A stretch of 64,000 bases of DNA, from assembly GCA_023078555.1 (NCBI GenBank), contig CM041201.1, positions 6,145,172-6,209,171 of the forward strand, given 5' to 3'. Each line of letters opens with the position of its first letter. The stretch's first letter is position 1. The position numbers and the translations under genes were made by a program. The notes beneath the pieces were generated by a model. That model saw nothing but the letters and a program-made list of their open reading frames with translations. It was not told the origin of the DNA and did no database searches. Positions 36,001 through 48,267 of the stretch are shown here, piece after piece. The stretch is from Ulva prolifera. Lineage: Eukaryota; Chlorophyta; Ulvophyceae; Ulvales; Ulvaceae.

Positions 36001-38613
36001 GCTGATGTCCCTCTTTTCGCGGCAGAGCACACATATGATGGGGGAGTGTTGCGCCGTCTGCGTGACCAGCTTCACACCCCCCCTGGTCATGGTAGGGTTC
36101 CTGTCATGGAAATGACATTCCGGCAGGACAACCCTGAGCCCAGTCCTACTGTGTACTCTCCACGATTTGGAGCTGGCTCCTCTGCGGAGATTATCCGACG
36201 TGACCCTGCTAGGGCAACACCGGAAATAGCCAGAGCAGCTTTGCATCGCACGCGTGCAATGTCCAGAGCTGCTGCTCACCCTGACGTCCCTGTCCCCCAT
36301 CGTGTGCGCGGCGAAGTGCATCACTCTGTCGCCACGCCCTCCCGTACTGCGCAGTATGTTGTCACACGCAACGCTGTGTTGCACGACCCTGGTGTAAAAG
36401 TTGCGTTCCCTGTTCACGTGTCTGTCAGTGCGTCTGATGACGACATGGACGAGGATGACGACAGTCCTGGCATCTATGATGATGACGATGAACAGCGCAT
36501 GGACTACACCGTCTCAGATGATGAAAGAGCTGCGGCTCATCAGAATCTGGAGGCTCAGCGGGTCCGTTCGGGGAGTAATTCGGCAGCGGCCTCAGCATCT
36601 GGCGCGGGGTCAGTTGCTCAGCCCTTGCGAGGAGCTGAGGCGCCGAGGCCCTTCTGGGAGGATGAGCCAGATGAGGTGGAGACCGGGTCCGAATTAGGGG
36701 GAGAGGATCCGGACCCCTCAGCCGCAGTTGGGGTTGATTTGCCTGACGAGGTGAGGGCCATTCCAGCCGCCTTGCCTCGCATAAAAATCAATCCTCTTGT
36801 ACGCAGACGCCTTGTTCCATTGGCTGCGGATGTAGCAGCTGTGCATATGCATGAGCCTGCGGGCTCTGACATTGCTAGTAGTGAGACAGTTGTAGCTGCT
36901 ATTGATGTTTCAGCCTGCGACCAGGACACATCAGCCGCGGCTGACTGTGGAGTGTCCTGTGCAGGCCTGAAACCTCAGCATGTGGAGTCTGGCGAGCAGC
37001 AGAATGCTCAGCGTCGTGGGTCGCGCAGAGCAGCTGCCGCCAGGAAGCAGAAGCCTTCCGACCCTGATCTGCCTTCTATGAAGGAAGGACTCGCGGGTCC
37101 AGACAGGGATGCATGGTTGCGTGCCATGCAGGAGGAGGTGGAAGCACTGGGTGAGCACGGGACGTTTATGTTGTGCTATCTGCCTGCGGGTAAGAAAGCT
37201 ATCTCGGGCAAGTGGGTGTTCAAGATCAAGCGCGGACCCGCTGGTGAGATTCAGCGGTACAAGGCACGATATGTAGCTCGTGGTTTCTCTCAGGTAGAAG
37301 GAGTAGATTTCTTCGAGACATGGTCTCCTGTCGGTAGTTATGCGACACTGCGTGTGCTGCTGTCTATAGCTGCTCAGGAGGATCTGGAGATTAGGCATAT
37401 AGATATACAGTGTGCTTTTCTGAACGGTGACCTGGAGGAAGAGGTTTTTGTTGAACAGCCCCCGTACTTTACAGACGGGACAGCACGTGTATGGAAATTG
37501 CATAAGACTCTGTATGGCCTGAAGCAAGCCGCTCGCGAGTGGCATAAAGCTTTAGTAAAGGTCTTGGCTGAACTGGGATTTGTGTGCGCACAGAGTGATC
37601 CTGGACTGTATGTCAGTAAAACCAGTCGATGTTTTATTTTTCTGTGGGTAGATGACTTATTCATTTTCAGATGCTCCGCGGGGCTGCAGAAAATCATCAG
37701 TGTCATTCTCACGAAATTTGAAGGCAGAGACCTAGGTGACCTGTCTTGGGCACTTGGCACTGAGATCACGCGTGATCGAAAGGCTAAAACAATCACAATG
37801 ACACAACGTAACAAAATCTAGAACTTGCTGGACAAGTACAGCATGTCTGACTGTCGTAAATCTCCCACTCCCTTAGTGCCGCGGCAACAACTAAGGAGTG
37901 TGAAAGAGCATCCTGACCTGGAGAAAGCCAGTGCTGCTGAGCATTCCAAGTTCATGAGTGCTGTAGGAAGCATCCAGTATATTGCAGGAGTGACACGACC
38001 TGACCTGAGCTATGTGGCACATGCCCTGGCCCGGCACATGTCTAGTAGTCTGAAGGAACATTGGTCTGCCGTGCAACATGTTCTGAGATACCTGCAGTCC
38101 ACTAAGAATTTAGGAATAAAATTTGTAGGCTCTGAGGGACACGGGTGTTTATTAGAGGCTTTTTCAGATGCAGATTTTGCGAATTCTGCAGATCTGAAGA
38201 GTGTGTCTGGTATGATCGTTCGGGTGTATGGGAACTGTGTTCTCTGGCGCTCGAAAAAGCAGAGTATAGTGGCTGGGGATACAACAGAGGCTGAGCTCAT
38301 TGCGATGAGCGCAACAGCCAACGAGCTAATGTGGATGAAGCAGTTGCTTCTCGATTTGAAACTCGTCCCACATAAGCCGACTCTGTGGGGTGACAATAAG
38401 AGTGCCAATATCTTGGCTGTGAATGCTGTGTCCACTGACAGATCCAAGCACATTCGTGTGCGGCACTTGCGAGTGCGGGAATATGTCCAGATGGATGAAC
38501 TTAAGGTAGCATGGGTGGGCACTGTTGATCAGTTAGCGGATGTGTTTACTAAAGTGCTGCCCGGACCTGCTTTGCTAGAAGTTCGTAATAAACTCCAGCT
38601 AGTGGAGACGTAG
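33043..38613 (+). pseudogene. Copia A2 gag-pol polyprotein, two in-frame stops
   Basis: One frame from ATG 33043 (MSLSNANSS; the frame is open from 33004) to TAG 38611-38613, about 1,856 codons. Order: gag; zinc knuckle CFFCKKKGHFRANCP; protease with IIVDSGSDMH; pre-integrase H..H and CHGC with the last Cys replaced by TGA (34873-34875); integrase D,D,E (HADLAG, HTDKGGEF, NGMIERR); a long Asp/Ser-rich linker; reverse transcriptase (GKWVFKIKR, CAFLNGDLEEEVF, catalytic WVDDLFIF, where YVDD is usual); TAG at 37819-37821; RNase H with AFSDADFANSADLKSVSGM and VAGDTTEAELIAM. A 27-bp tandem duplication at about 34744-34803 repeats SNWVLKRMQ. A1 lacks the TGA but shares the TAG at 37819. Confidence 0.93.
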
Positions 38614-38618
38614 CAGGG

Positions 38619-38630
38619 TTTATGGGGGAG
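38619..38630 (+). other. Polypurine tract of copia A2
   Basis: TTTATGGGGGAG immediately before the 3' LTR, the expected plus-strand primer position. A1 has TTTATGGGGTAG in the same place. Confidence 0.75.
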
Positions 38631-38977
38631 TGTCACAATGCATGAGCCTGCGGGCAGCAGTGTGGTGACAGGTGCACCCATGCACGGACGATCCGCGGAT
38701 CCAGTGCAGGGGTAAGCCGCCAACGAGATCGTCTCGATGTAGTGAGAGAGATCCCGCGAGGGTTTCCCGAGCGTAACCTTGAGTGTTCAGTGTGCATATA
38801 AGCTTGTGCACACTGAGATCTGTAACCATTCTCCTTACTGTTTCCCGGTACTAGCACTCTCCTTTAGCATCTCTCGGTTCTACCTCTGTGCGCAGAAGGT
38901 ATGAGATGCTGGCTGTCCCGACCTGACCTGAATGAGGACTGCGCGTCCGACCTGCACAACTATTAGCTTTTCTGACA
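38631..38977 (+). repeat. 3' LTR of copia A2
   Basis: 347 bp, identical to the 5' LTR except for one base (GTCCCGAC here, GTCCTGAC in the 5' copy), followed by the duplicated ATGGT. Confidence 0.95.
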
Positions 38978-38982
38978 ATGGT

Positions 38983-40915
38983 CGCATGCGCGTGGGCCGC
39001 TGATGGCTCGGTGCGAGTTCTTGTTGCATAGCATCTCGGTGCGAGGGCATACTGGTTTAATCGTCTGCGATTATTGGGTTGCCGAGCGCATTGTGCGCCG
39101 CGGCATTGGCTGTAGATGCGTCAAGCGCGTGTCTGTTCAATCCGCAGCGTACAATGTTGTTCTGCACGCTTCGAACATGGAGCAATGTTCGAGCTGCGAC
39201 CAGACGTATTGTGGTGCACGGTGCTGCCCGAAGGTCATGGCTGAGTCTTACACGAATTGGCAATATGTATTGGATGTTTCACTTGGACATGCAATGGTCG
39301 CATCAGCGAGCATGCATGCATCCGCGTCAGCGGGTGACGTCATATCAGTCTGTTTCAGGCACAATCGCTCTCCTCGCGTCAGCACCATGCATCACGCGGC
39401 CCGCCGAAACTGAGCCAAAAGGTGCTGAGCATAATTATATTCAGCACAACGCGAGATCAGCGGCAATGATTTTCACGGAAACGACAGATATGTTAATTGA
39501 ATTCCGGTGGCCCGGATGTAACTTGGCGCGAAACGAATGAGTGATCAGGCAGCATGCACGTCGAGATGAGAGTCGAAGTCATGGGATCACGGATTTTGGG
39601 GCTGCGAGGTGATAGATGTACTGATTGTGAAGACATGAAACACATATGCTGGTGGATTTGGCAGAGGCTGCACATGGCAGAACCGACATTGGTGCAGCCC
39701 CACAACAGCCTGAAATTAGCATACAAGTGCATTGGGTGCAGTGATGGCGGCCATGAGTACCCAGCAGTTTCTTACTGAGGCTCAACTGGTCATTTTGGAC
39801 CCCACTTTTGGCACAAACAGGCCAAACATGCCTCAACTTCAAGGCACCAGCCTTTCCCAGTCACAAAGCAACCGTATTGGCTGCGGATTGCAGGCGTCAG
39901 AAGACCATGTATCTCACTCACCATCTACTGACACTCCCTTCAAGTCGGGCGTCGAAGGGCTAATGTAAAAAAAAGAGACAGATATGTATTTGGCTGATAT
40001 TTTCTTAGTGGCCAATGCGTTATGCACATCTCACAATAGAGAAATCGGCCTCTGAAACTGCATTCTCTACCTGAAAAGGCACACCAATGATGTTGAGATC
40101 AAGGGCGGCAGCTGCAGCGGGGTCTTAAGGCATACGGGCATGGATGTCTGGGCGTGGATGTGTGGGCGCTTGATGACCGAGGGCTCACCATTTTCGTGGC
40201 ATGTTGGGCAGCACCACAAGGTGTCGATGCCCATATGGGTATCTGTTCGAATGCAGGCACGAGTGGAAGCGTCATACCGTAAGTATAGCTGGGTGAAATC
40301 ATACGTTTGTGTGCGGAGTACTTGGCACATGACGCCTGTGATCTGGGATCACACATGCATGGTCAATTTCGGAGTCAGATACTTGGCCATGATCTTGTTC
40401 GACCTATTTTCAAGAGAGGATGGAGCCTCCGGTGGCACAGATAAGTACCTCTATGGGAACTAAGGGTGACAGCATGTAATAGGGCCTTAGCATCGCAGCT
40501 CGGAGGCTGACCAAAAACGACAATACAATGACCAACAACGACAAAACGTGAACGGAAGAAGGATGCTTGTGGAGGTACGCCAGAGATGTGGATCAGAAAC
40601 CCCAAATCGGTCGCTGGAATAGAATGCCGATTCCCGGCAAGTGCACGGTGCAGAGAGCGTTGCGATTGCACCTAGGTCTATCCCCCGACTTGGCTGGCCA
40701 CGCTCAAGTGTTGCACAATAACGAGCACTCACTCAACTAGATTCCTCACTAAGAGAGGGAAAGGATATGCAGTAGACGAGAATCTCTGGAGCCTTACTTG
40801 GACTTAGGTTTGTGTACTTTACAAAAGAGTAAACAGGAGAAGGCAACACCACAAAAGAATCTCATCCGAAACAAAAGCCACGTACACACAATCACACCAC
40901 AACCGCGCCCACACC
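38983..40915. other. No gene seen
   Basis: Several open frames of 70-153 codons exist on both strands (for example 39079-39540 and 39003-39413), overlapping one another without family resemblance. Bases 40740-40915 are probably the 3' untranslated tail of the LINE to the right (AC-rich on the plus strand). Confidence 0.45.
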
Positions 40916-41600
40916 TCAGCCCGGCAGGATCACGTGCTCATACCGCAGCCCTTGCTCTCGCGAGCTGACCAGCCCTGATTTCCGATACATCTCCGCATTG
41001 CCCCGCTGCAACGACACGGCCAAAAAACGCAACGTCCACTGGACAAACGCGCCTTTGGCAATGCGCCCGCAGGTAGCAGCCACATCCCCCAACTGGCCGA
41101 CGAATTGCACGGCAACCTTGCCCATGGAGCCACCCGACTCGACGGCAAACGGAACAAACATGAATGCTGCATGATCAAGTACGTCCCGCCGGAAGCGGGC
41201 CCGCTTCCTGTTCTCCGCCCGCTCCGCCGTCGCACCCGCCACGCGTGCCGCAACGGCCACTTACTCGCCGCCGGCGCATGCATGACCACGACGTCCACGC
41301 CAGCCATGTCCAGGCGTGGCATGACTAAGACGATGTCTCTGCGATGATTCTGCTCCACGCCCGCGCCCCAAGCAAGTGCACGGTAGAGCGGCTCCAGTGC
41401 AGACTACAATCCGGCGTAAGAGGCAACCAGGCGCAAGGCACGGGCCAGGTTATCATGGCGCATCTGAATGGCACGTTCATGCTTAGTGCGCAATGCATGC
41501 GTGGCTCGCAGAAATGGCAACACGTGAGGCAGGCGCGTGGTCACATCAGACGCGTGTCTAAACAAAGACCGCAATTTTAACATGTTGACATAAGATTGCA
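40916..41600 (-). pseudogene. LINE (non-LTR retrotransposon) ORF2 tail
   Basis: On the reverse strand MRHDNLARALRLVASYAGLE leads to RRDIVLVMPRLDMAGVDVVV, then, after a frameshift, FMFVPFAVESGGSMGKVAVQ and LQRGNAEMYR before a stop at 40916-40918. This order (RHD, GDILLVLP..., FVPFAVE..GR.G, LCRGNA) is the usual C-terminal end of algal LINE ORF2 proteins. Only the 3' end remains, as with typical 5'-truncated LINE copies. Confidence 0.72.
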
Positions 41601-41604
41601 ACAA

Positions 41605-42289
41605 CTCTGGTCAGCTGCCATGGCTAACGCGGGAGTGTTTGGGGCTTGTACATCGTAATTCGCCAAGACACCTGTGCACAGCTGACTGTGTGCATGCTGA
41701 TGACGTGTACAACTTTATGACGCATGTCATCGACGGGATTGACCAGCATTACGTGTACCTCCTAACTTACAGAATCAATGAAGCTGATTTACCTTGTAGC
41801 CCACGTGCACGTCTCGGTTCACGACAATTCCATTGCTTAATAATATCTGGATTGTGAGTGTTGCAAGTGTCATAACTCTGGAGCGCAACGCCCTCGTAGC
41901 CACACGGCTAGTAGTGGACGACGGGTGCCCATGACGATGAAGTGGCCAACTCGAGATACGATGATATATCGTCCGATAACACGATGTGACAATTGATGAT
42001 AATCTAATCGCAGTGTGATGACGAAAATATTGCTCTGCTGTATAAAAAGGTCATGTTCGTGCTTGAGAGCACCTGCAGGTTATGCTTGTATGTGTGCCCT
42101 AACCAGCCGGCGCCCGAGGCAAAAAAACTATCTCACAACACCTATACATCGGGATGGAATGCGTCTTCCAACTTGTGGGCTGGTTACTACTATGTTACGT
42201 TCACCACGTGCGTGCATCGATGAGGATCCTTGTGTGCACATGTGTTGGGCGCTGTGATGCACTTTCACAACGATATCCCGGCGGGCGGC
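41605..42289. other. No gene seen
   Basis: Short open frames only. The last part, from about 42240, may already belong to the copia-E element (in-frame with EDAKRSCASRNSAVLWHK). Confidence 0.4.
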
Positions 42290-45200
42290 AAGAAGATGCA
42301 AAAAGAAGCTGCGCGAGCCGCAATTCGGCTGTGCTGTGGCACAAGTGTCAGAAACGCTATCTTGTCAGGCCAGACGCGCAGTCTTAGTACATGTCATGTC
42401 AGGGCAGCCGGCTTTCCATACCTGCTACGAACAGAGGTAGAACCGAGGAACGTTAAAGAGGAGATACTAGCACTGTGAAACAGTAGAGAGGAAGGTTACA
42501 GCTCTTAGTGTGCATGTCCATGTATGCACACTGAACAGTCAAGATTACGACGGGAGATATTCGCAGGATCTCCCTCACTACTCCAGGACAATCTCGCTGG
42601 CGGCTTACCCCTGCACTGGATCCGCAGATCGATCGTGCATGGGTGCACCTGTCACCACACTGCTGCCCGCAGGCGCATGCATTGTGACAACAAGAGGGTG
42701 GGGCATATGAGCTACGCAGCCATTGCAAAGATGGCTTGGCACGGAACAGTTGCCGGAATGCCGGTGGAGGCAAAATTTCAACGTTAATGGTGTGCAAGAC
42801 CCGCATGGAGGCCAAGCATGCGGCGGATATGGTATATCAGATAACAAAGCAACACCACTACAATTGGTGCACTCGGATCTCATGAGGCCCATGAGACCAA
42901 AAAGTTCTGGTGGCAATCTGAACATCCTAACAGCTGTGGACGGCTACAGCTCAGGTTGCGCTGCTGAAGCACAATAGCGACACCTGCAAGGCGTTGCAGG
43001 AGATCCTTCTGATGTGGGAGCGGCAGTTGAATGCAAAGGTGAATCAGGTCCGGACTGACAGAGGTGGCGAATATGTGTCATTCGATCGCTTGTGTGGCAC
43101 CCGTGGCAATCTGCGTGAGCGATCTGTTGCATATACTCTGGAGCAGTACAGACGGGCTACACGATTCAGGCAAGCCATGACCCAAAAAGTCAGAGCGATG
43201 ATGCTTGATGCTGCCAAGACATATTGGGGTGATGCATTCAAGACAGCTGTGGTGTACAATGTGTCTTCACGCATGACACATCCGGACACACCATATGAAT
43301 AATGTCCCGGGGATTGAAGTTGGATCTCGGCCACTTGCAGGTGTTCGGCTGCAAAGTCTTGTGCAAACGCAAACAAGCAGACTGCAAGGAGCTCACTGCC
43401 TGCAGGGACAAAGGGCGCTTCGTCGAGTATGATAATGGTTCCAAGGGCTGGAAGGTTAAGCTAGGCAATGGCTAAGACGTCGTGCAAGCAAATGTGAATT
43501 TCATCGAAGAAGCAACAGAGGCGGATGAGCATACAACAGATCGTGCAGATCAAAACGTATCAGGCTGATTGCATTTGATCAGGCTGATCAGCATGCTGCT
43601 GCATCTGCGAACGAAGGTGCATTTTCGAATGAAGGCCCTCATCACGGCTACAGTCACTCTGAGGTGGCGGCTGAGCCCGAGATCAAAGATCATGAGGGTG
43701 CCGAGAGTTCTGATAATGATGCTCATGATGATCCGGCAGAGCCGGAGGCTCCAGAGGAGGAGGTGCGATTGCCTCATAAGAGGGTGCTGTCTCCGCGGAC
43801 CAGAGTGCTGTCCAAAAGCCTCAGAGATGCATATGCTGTGATCACTCCAGATGGGCTGCCTGATGAGCCAGAGCTTCATGTGGCTCAGAAGCAACCGGAC
43901 TAGTCGCTGTGCGAGCATGCTTTAGATGATGAGGTGCAGTCTCTCATTCAGATTAAAGCATTTGAGGTGATTGACAAGCCGGATGCTGATGCACAGGCTT
44001 TGAAGTGCAAGTGGCTTCTGAAGAGGAAGAGGACCAAGGAGGGACACATTGAGCGGTACAAGACTCGTGTCTTACCCAAGGGCTTCACACGTGTACAGCA
44101 GTAGGGCATCTACGGCGGGGTCTCTGCCTCGAGAGCGAAGCATTCCACAGTGCCTGCAGTGCTGGGCATACCTTCGGAGGACCTTGAGACCGAGCAGATC
44201 GATTTGGAGATGGCCTTCCTGAATGGGTCTCTGCATGAAGATATCTAATGGAGATCCCGGAGCTGTACGAGTTCGGAAAGAACAAGGAGCTGCATCTCAA
44301 AAGAGCTTTGTACGGGCTGAAGCCGGCTACCAGGGCATGTCATCAAGTGCTGAACCGTGTGCTGAAGCAATATGCCTCGGAGGTGGCATTTGCTGATTCG
44401 TCTCTCTTCGTGTCTGAGAGGGGTGGCAGGCGTTCGTTCCTGCTGATCTATGTTGATGATGGCCTCGTGAATCACCAGTCATGATTGGCTGCAAGGCATA
44501 TGTCAGTCACACCATCAACAGCCTGGCTGATGAATTCGACATCAGAACGCTGAGGGCTGCATCGTACATTCTGTCGAAGGTGATAAAGCGTGACAAGAGT
44601 GTACACACTATCACACTACATCAGAAGAAGTATGCTGAGGTGATACTGCATGTAACATCTAAGGCTAAGCCTACGTCCATCCCACTGGCAGTGAATCTCA
44701 AGCTCAGCAGCGAGGGTGATGATCGGACGCACGATTCATCTGAGTATGCAACGATTGTGGGCAAGCTAGTGCATTTAGCTACATGCACACGCCCAGATCT
44801 GTCATATTCTGTGGGGTTGCTGGCTCGATTTGCCAAGCCTCGGGAGGAGCGTTGGCAGTGTGTCAAGTGGCTGCCCCAGTACCTCAAGAAGACTGTGTCT
44901 TCAGGGCTGAAGTATGGGGGACAGCAGCAGCTTGAGTTTGAGATTTATACTGATTCAGGATTTGCTGCTGATCCGGACAAGCGGAGGAGCACAAGGGGCT
45001 GTGTTTTCATGTTTGCTGGTGGAGCATGTGGAGCTCGAAGCTGCTTCCGACTGTAGCTACATCCACTGAGAATATGTCAGCTACTGTGAACGTTGCAGCC
45101 TAGACAGCTTTGTGGACAATGAGGCTGATGGCGACGGTCTGTGGAGGTGAAGACAACATGCAAGGCACAAAGCTGCATTTTGATAATCAGGTTGCGCTGG

Positions 45201-45365
45201 CTTTGGTAAATAACGCAGTGCGTTATCAGAGATCCAAGCATTTTGATGTGTGTCATCACTTCATCCAAGGGAGGGTTGCAAGAGGACAGATGGTGCTCGA
45301 CTATGTGCCAACCAAGGATTTTTATGCTGACCAAGGCTTTACCAAAGCCACAGTTAAATTATCAT
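42290..45365 (+). pseudogene. Copia-E pol, degenerate
   Basis: AVLWHK before and RVGHMSYAAIAKM after the inserted LTR form the pre-integrase start. Integrase pieces are LVHSDLMRPM, AVDGYSSG and VRTDRGGEY (the E region is disturbed). RT pieces: KCKWLLKRKRTKEGHIERYK, MAFLNGSLHEDI, LKRALYGLKP and LLIYVDDGLV. Then VGKLVHLATCTRPDLSY and YTDSGFAADPDKRRSTRGC, and the RNase H tail RSKHFDVCHHFIQG to LDYVPTKDFYADQG. Stops at several points (for example in 43904, 44101, 44246 and 44482) make it dead. Confidence 0.9.
42346..42689 (-). repeat. Solo LTR-A in copia-E, reverse
   Basis: 344 bp in reverse orientation, TGTCAGAAAC to CATTGTGACA, with perfect ACAAG duplications (42341-42345, 42690-42694). It splits the copia-E codons LWHK / RVGHMS, so it inserted after copia-E. 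Confidence 0.93.
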
Positions 45366-45433
45366 AGGACCAAGCTAGGTTTGTGTGATGTCTGTGAAGA
45401 AGCTGACTAGTTTAGATACTGATTCAGGAGGAG

Positions 45434-45690
45434 TGTTGAAAGTGATTCAGCGTGTAGAAGCTTCTGACTACATATGGTGCTGGAGTGTACTGGAAGTATC
45501 CAGTTGGGGCCAGATAGGCCTTGATGCTTTAGAGGACTCTAGATACATTGTGTGAGACGTGTGTGCCATGGATCACAGCACAAGACAGGAAGTAGGCCTG
45601 GTGTGTGGAACATATGTCAAGACACGGTTGCGTTTGTGTTGTTCCTCTTATGCTGTCTCCAGTGTAACATTGGTATACCAATTCACAACA
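45434..45690 (+). repeat. 3' LTR of copia-E
   Basis: 257 bp, TGTTGAAAGTG to ATTCACAACA, matching 24959-25485 in its two ends. No matching 5' copy in the window. Confidence 0.8.
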
Positions 45691-45699
45691 CTGCGAATT

Positions 45700-46033
45700 A
45701 CACTTCGGCCTGATCTGCCATGCTTCACAGGATCTTGGATCTGTGTGGCACGTATGCGCATGATTCGGCAAATCCAGCTCTGGCAGGGTGATTATACAGC
45801 CCGGGATTTGTGATAGGTGCTTGCTTGGAATAGGCATGCTTTGAACTCTGGTGGACGGTCAAACCCATTTCCGCCCCAGCATGTGGCATGCGTGTACATG
45901 TGCTGTGCTTGTCGGTTGCCACTGTTACCTTGCCTACACAGCTCTCGTGCTTCGGCATTGTCGCCCGCCACTGTCTCCTTGAACACTGCCTTCAAGGTTC
46001 GTTGTCCACAACCAGGCCGATTGGCTTCAACAA
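45700..46033 (+). repeat. Diverged 3' part of a family D LTR
   Basis: GGATCTTGGATCTGTGTGGC, GATTCGGC.A..CCAGCT and the end GATTGGCTTCAACA follow the last 340 bp of the LTR at 17427-18226. The 5' part is missing. Confidence 0.65.
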
Positions 46034-46819
46034 CCAAATTGCGGAAAACCTGCATAATCACACCATGCCAAAGGTTGACACAGGTCCTATCTCGTATCTA
46101 CCTACACTTTACAGCATCATTCTGAAAAAGGGCGAAACAGTGGGGCAGGAGGTGGATGGAGTTGCTGTCACCGATTAGATGCCCTTCAACACAGACTTGC
46201 GGAATTTTTTCGACAGCTGTGATCGGCATTCAGGCAAATGCACAGCTTCATGCGCTTTACATGTAATTTACACTGACCATATGTGGATATGTATTGAATT
46301 TCACAGGTGCAAGGTAGATATTAAGCAGGCCAACCTCACCCGACACAGGGAATGGACCTTTTGTTTGTGCTAAGAAGTGGAGCGAACCTGGACACAAGGT
46401 CAACATGTACGACGTTGTATGAGTATTCAGAGTCTCTGAATATGGTATCATACGCATGCTTGTGCAACGTGGGGTTGACTGGTTGATTCATGGGGGGTCG
46501 ACAGCCATGCCAAGCCTGGCAGCGACATGCATCGATCCAATGCATGCCTGGACTGGTGACACACCTGCTGTGATGTCAGCGGCTCTTGTCAACAAAGCAT
46601 TGTATGATGTAAGGTCACCCATCAGAACCTTGCAGCAGAAGTCGGGTGTTTAGATGTCGTTCCCGGCAGACCACTCGCACACCAGCAGACTCGCCGAGAG
46701 TGTCCCTCTTCCGCTCGTTAGCCCGTGGGGCAAACAGAATTGTCAATATCCTATCGTCGCTGCTCTTTCGGGTTTTTATTGCAGTCACGGGAATGTAAAG
46801 CAAACGTCAGCCTTAACCA
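46034..46819. other. Upstream region of the E2 gene; no gene seen
   Basis: A short frame ending at 46178 (YLPTLYSIILKKGETVGQEV) is not recognised. The promoter of the E2 gene should lie here; no clear TATA box is visible close to its ATG. Confidence 0.4.
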
Positions 46820-48267
46820 ATGAGTTCTCCGTCGCGTAATAAGCGCAGAGAAATGGATGTCATGAAACTGTGCGTTCCTGCTGAAGTATTCATGAAATAA
46901 TTTGGTCTTGCCGCAGCTCTGCAGAGCACAAATCATGCAAAGCAATTAACGTGACAAGCCAGGACACGCTCGCTCACGCGCTTGTGATTACAGGTTGATG
47001 TCAGACTGGAAGGTCGAGCTTGTCAACGATAGTACCAAAGAGCTAGAGGTTGATTTCACTGGTCCTGCAGGGAGTGCGCTTCGCAGTATGAACAATTGCT
47101 CACTGGCTTGCACCATGTCACCGGCCCTCTTGAAAAGGCGTGTCTGCCTCGCTGCATCTGAGAATCTAAACGCCTGGCTACTGCAGGTCCATATGAAGGG
47201 GGACTATGGAAAGTTCGGGTGGAGATCCCTGACAGTTACCCATACAAGTCACCATCGATCGGTTTCAAGAACAGAATTTTTCATCCCAATGTGGACGAAG
47301 CGTACGACCCTCCTCAAAACCTACTCGGTCATGTCGTTTCTGACCAATCCCGCTTGTTGAAGCGGCATGAACTTGCGGTAGGATTGTCTTGCGAAGCTGT
47401 GCATACATGTGACTCAGATTGCAATCAAAGTGTAGCCAGCACAAAGAGAGACCAAAGTGACTGATCATAGTGCATGGTACTGCTGTTCTAGAACGATGTG
47501 ATGGTCTTGCACCGCAAATCATGGTGTGTACCGTTTGCATGATATCAAACATTACATGAGGCAACTCTGCTTCAGGGCAGGATCTGTTTGCCTCGACGTC
47601 ATAAACCAAACATGGAGCCCCCTTTTCGGTGTGATCTTGCTGTCGTCGCTTTTACATGCTGAACCGATTGCGTTTGTGTGTCCCGTGACAGGCTCGTTTC
47701 GCTCGCTCAGTCACATGAGGTCTTAAATGTGGTACTGCAGAGCTCATCAATGTTTTTGAAGTTTTCCTGCCACAGCTTCTGTTGTACCCAAATCCTACAG
47801 ACCCGCTGAACGGGGATGCCGCAGCTTTGCTCATCCGCGAGCCGGAGTCTTTTGACAGAAAAGTTCGAGGTATGCAGATCAACATGTGCTTCCAGTGATG
47901 GATGTCCACATGAAGCAGGATACTAGATTTTCAATGACAATTGCAGTTGTTCGTGCTATGACATGCTGTGAGACGCTGCTGCATCTTCATGCTCATACGA
48001 TAGCGCCCAATATTACAGCTGATAGATGTGCTGAGCGCAGACTACGTGAAGAAATATGCAAGCTCGTCGGGTTCTTCTGCAACTGAACAAAATGGATCTG
48101 TCACACCCAATCCGCCAGCGACACCTTCAAAGAGGCATCAAGACGATCAATTAACAGGATGCAACAGCACTTTGGATCCACCGCTATTTGACACGGTTCA
48201 ACAAGGTAGCAGCACCTCTGATGATAACCTGGAAGGCATGTTGACAGACAGTGATGACGGCGTTTGA
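46820..48267 (+). CDS. UBE2H: Ubiquitin-conjugating enzyme E2, UBE2H / plant UBC4-5-6 type
   Basis: E2 enzymes carry activated ubiquitin on a cysteine and pass it to substrates with E3 ligases. Six exons fit: 46820-46869, 46994-47073, 47187-47301, 47576-47628, 47741-47869 and 48041-48267; all phases agree, giving 217 residues. The N-terminus [17 protein letters not shown] is typical of this subgroup. Then follow [40 protein letters not shown] and IFHPNVDE, then the catalytic block [16 protein letters not shown] with the active Cys, and [20 protein letters not shown] and [10 protein letters not shown]. The last exon gives [10 protein letters not shown] and a Ser/Thr/Asp-rich acidic tail ending LTDSDDGV, longer than but like the acidic tails of UBE2H. 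Two donors are GTGCGT and GTGCGC. It is transcribed away from the retroelements to its left. Confidence 0.97.

Larger units (their letters stand above)
32391..38977 (+). mobile_element. Ty1/copia retrotransposon A2, young, near-complete
   Basis: Full structure: 5' LTR 32391-32737, primer site TGGCATCGG at 32738, gag-pol 33043-38613, polypurine tract TTTATGGGGGAG at 38619-38630, 3' LTR 38631-38977. ATGGT is duplicated on both sides (32386-32390, 38978-38982). I count one mismatch in 347 bp between the LTRs, so the insertion is recent. The polyprotein frame is single and unshifted but carries two internal stops. No other element has inserted into it, in contrast to A1. Confidence 0.97.
42290..45690 (+). 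mobile_element. Copia family E element, 5' truncated, interrupted
   Basis: It contains, in copia order, pre-integrase, integrase, RT and RNase H remains, then a polypurine-like TCAGGAGGAG and a 3' LTR (45434-45690). No 5' LTR or gag was found. A solo LTR-A interrupts its pre-integrase codons. It belongs to a different lineage from A1/A2: the RT has the classical YVDD and the linker differs. Confidence 0.88.
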
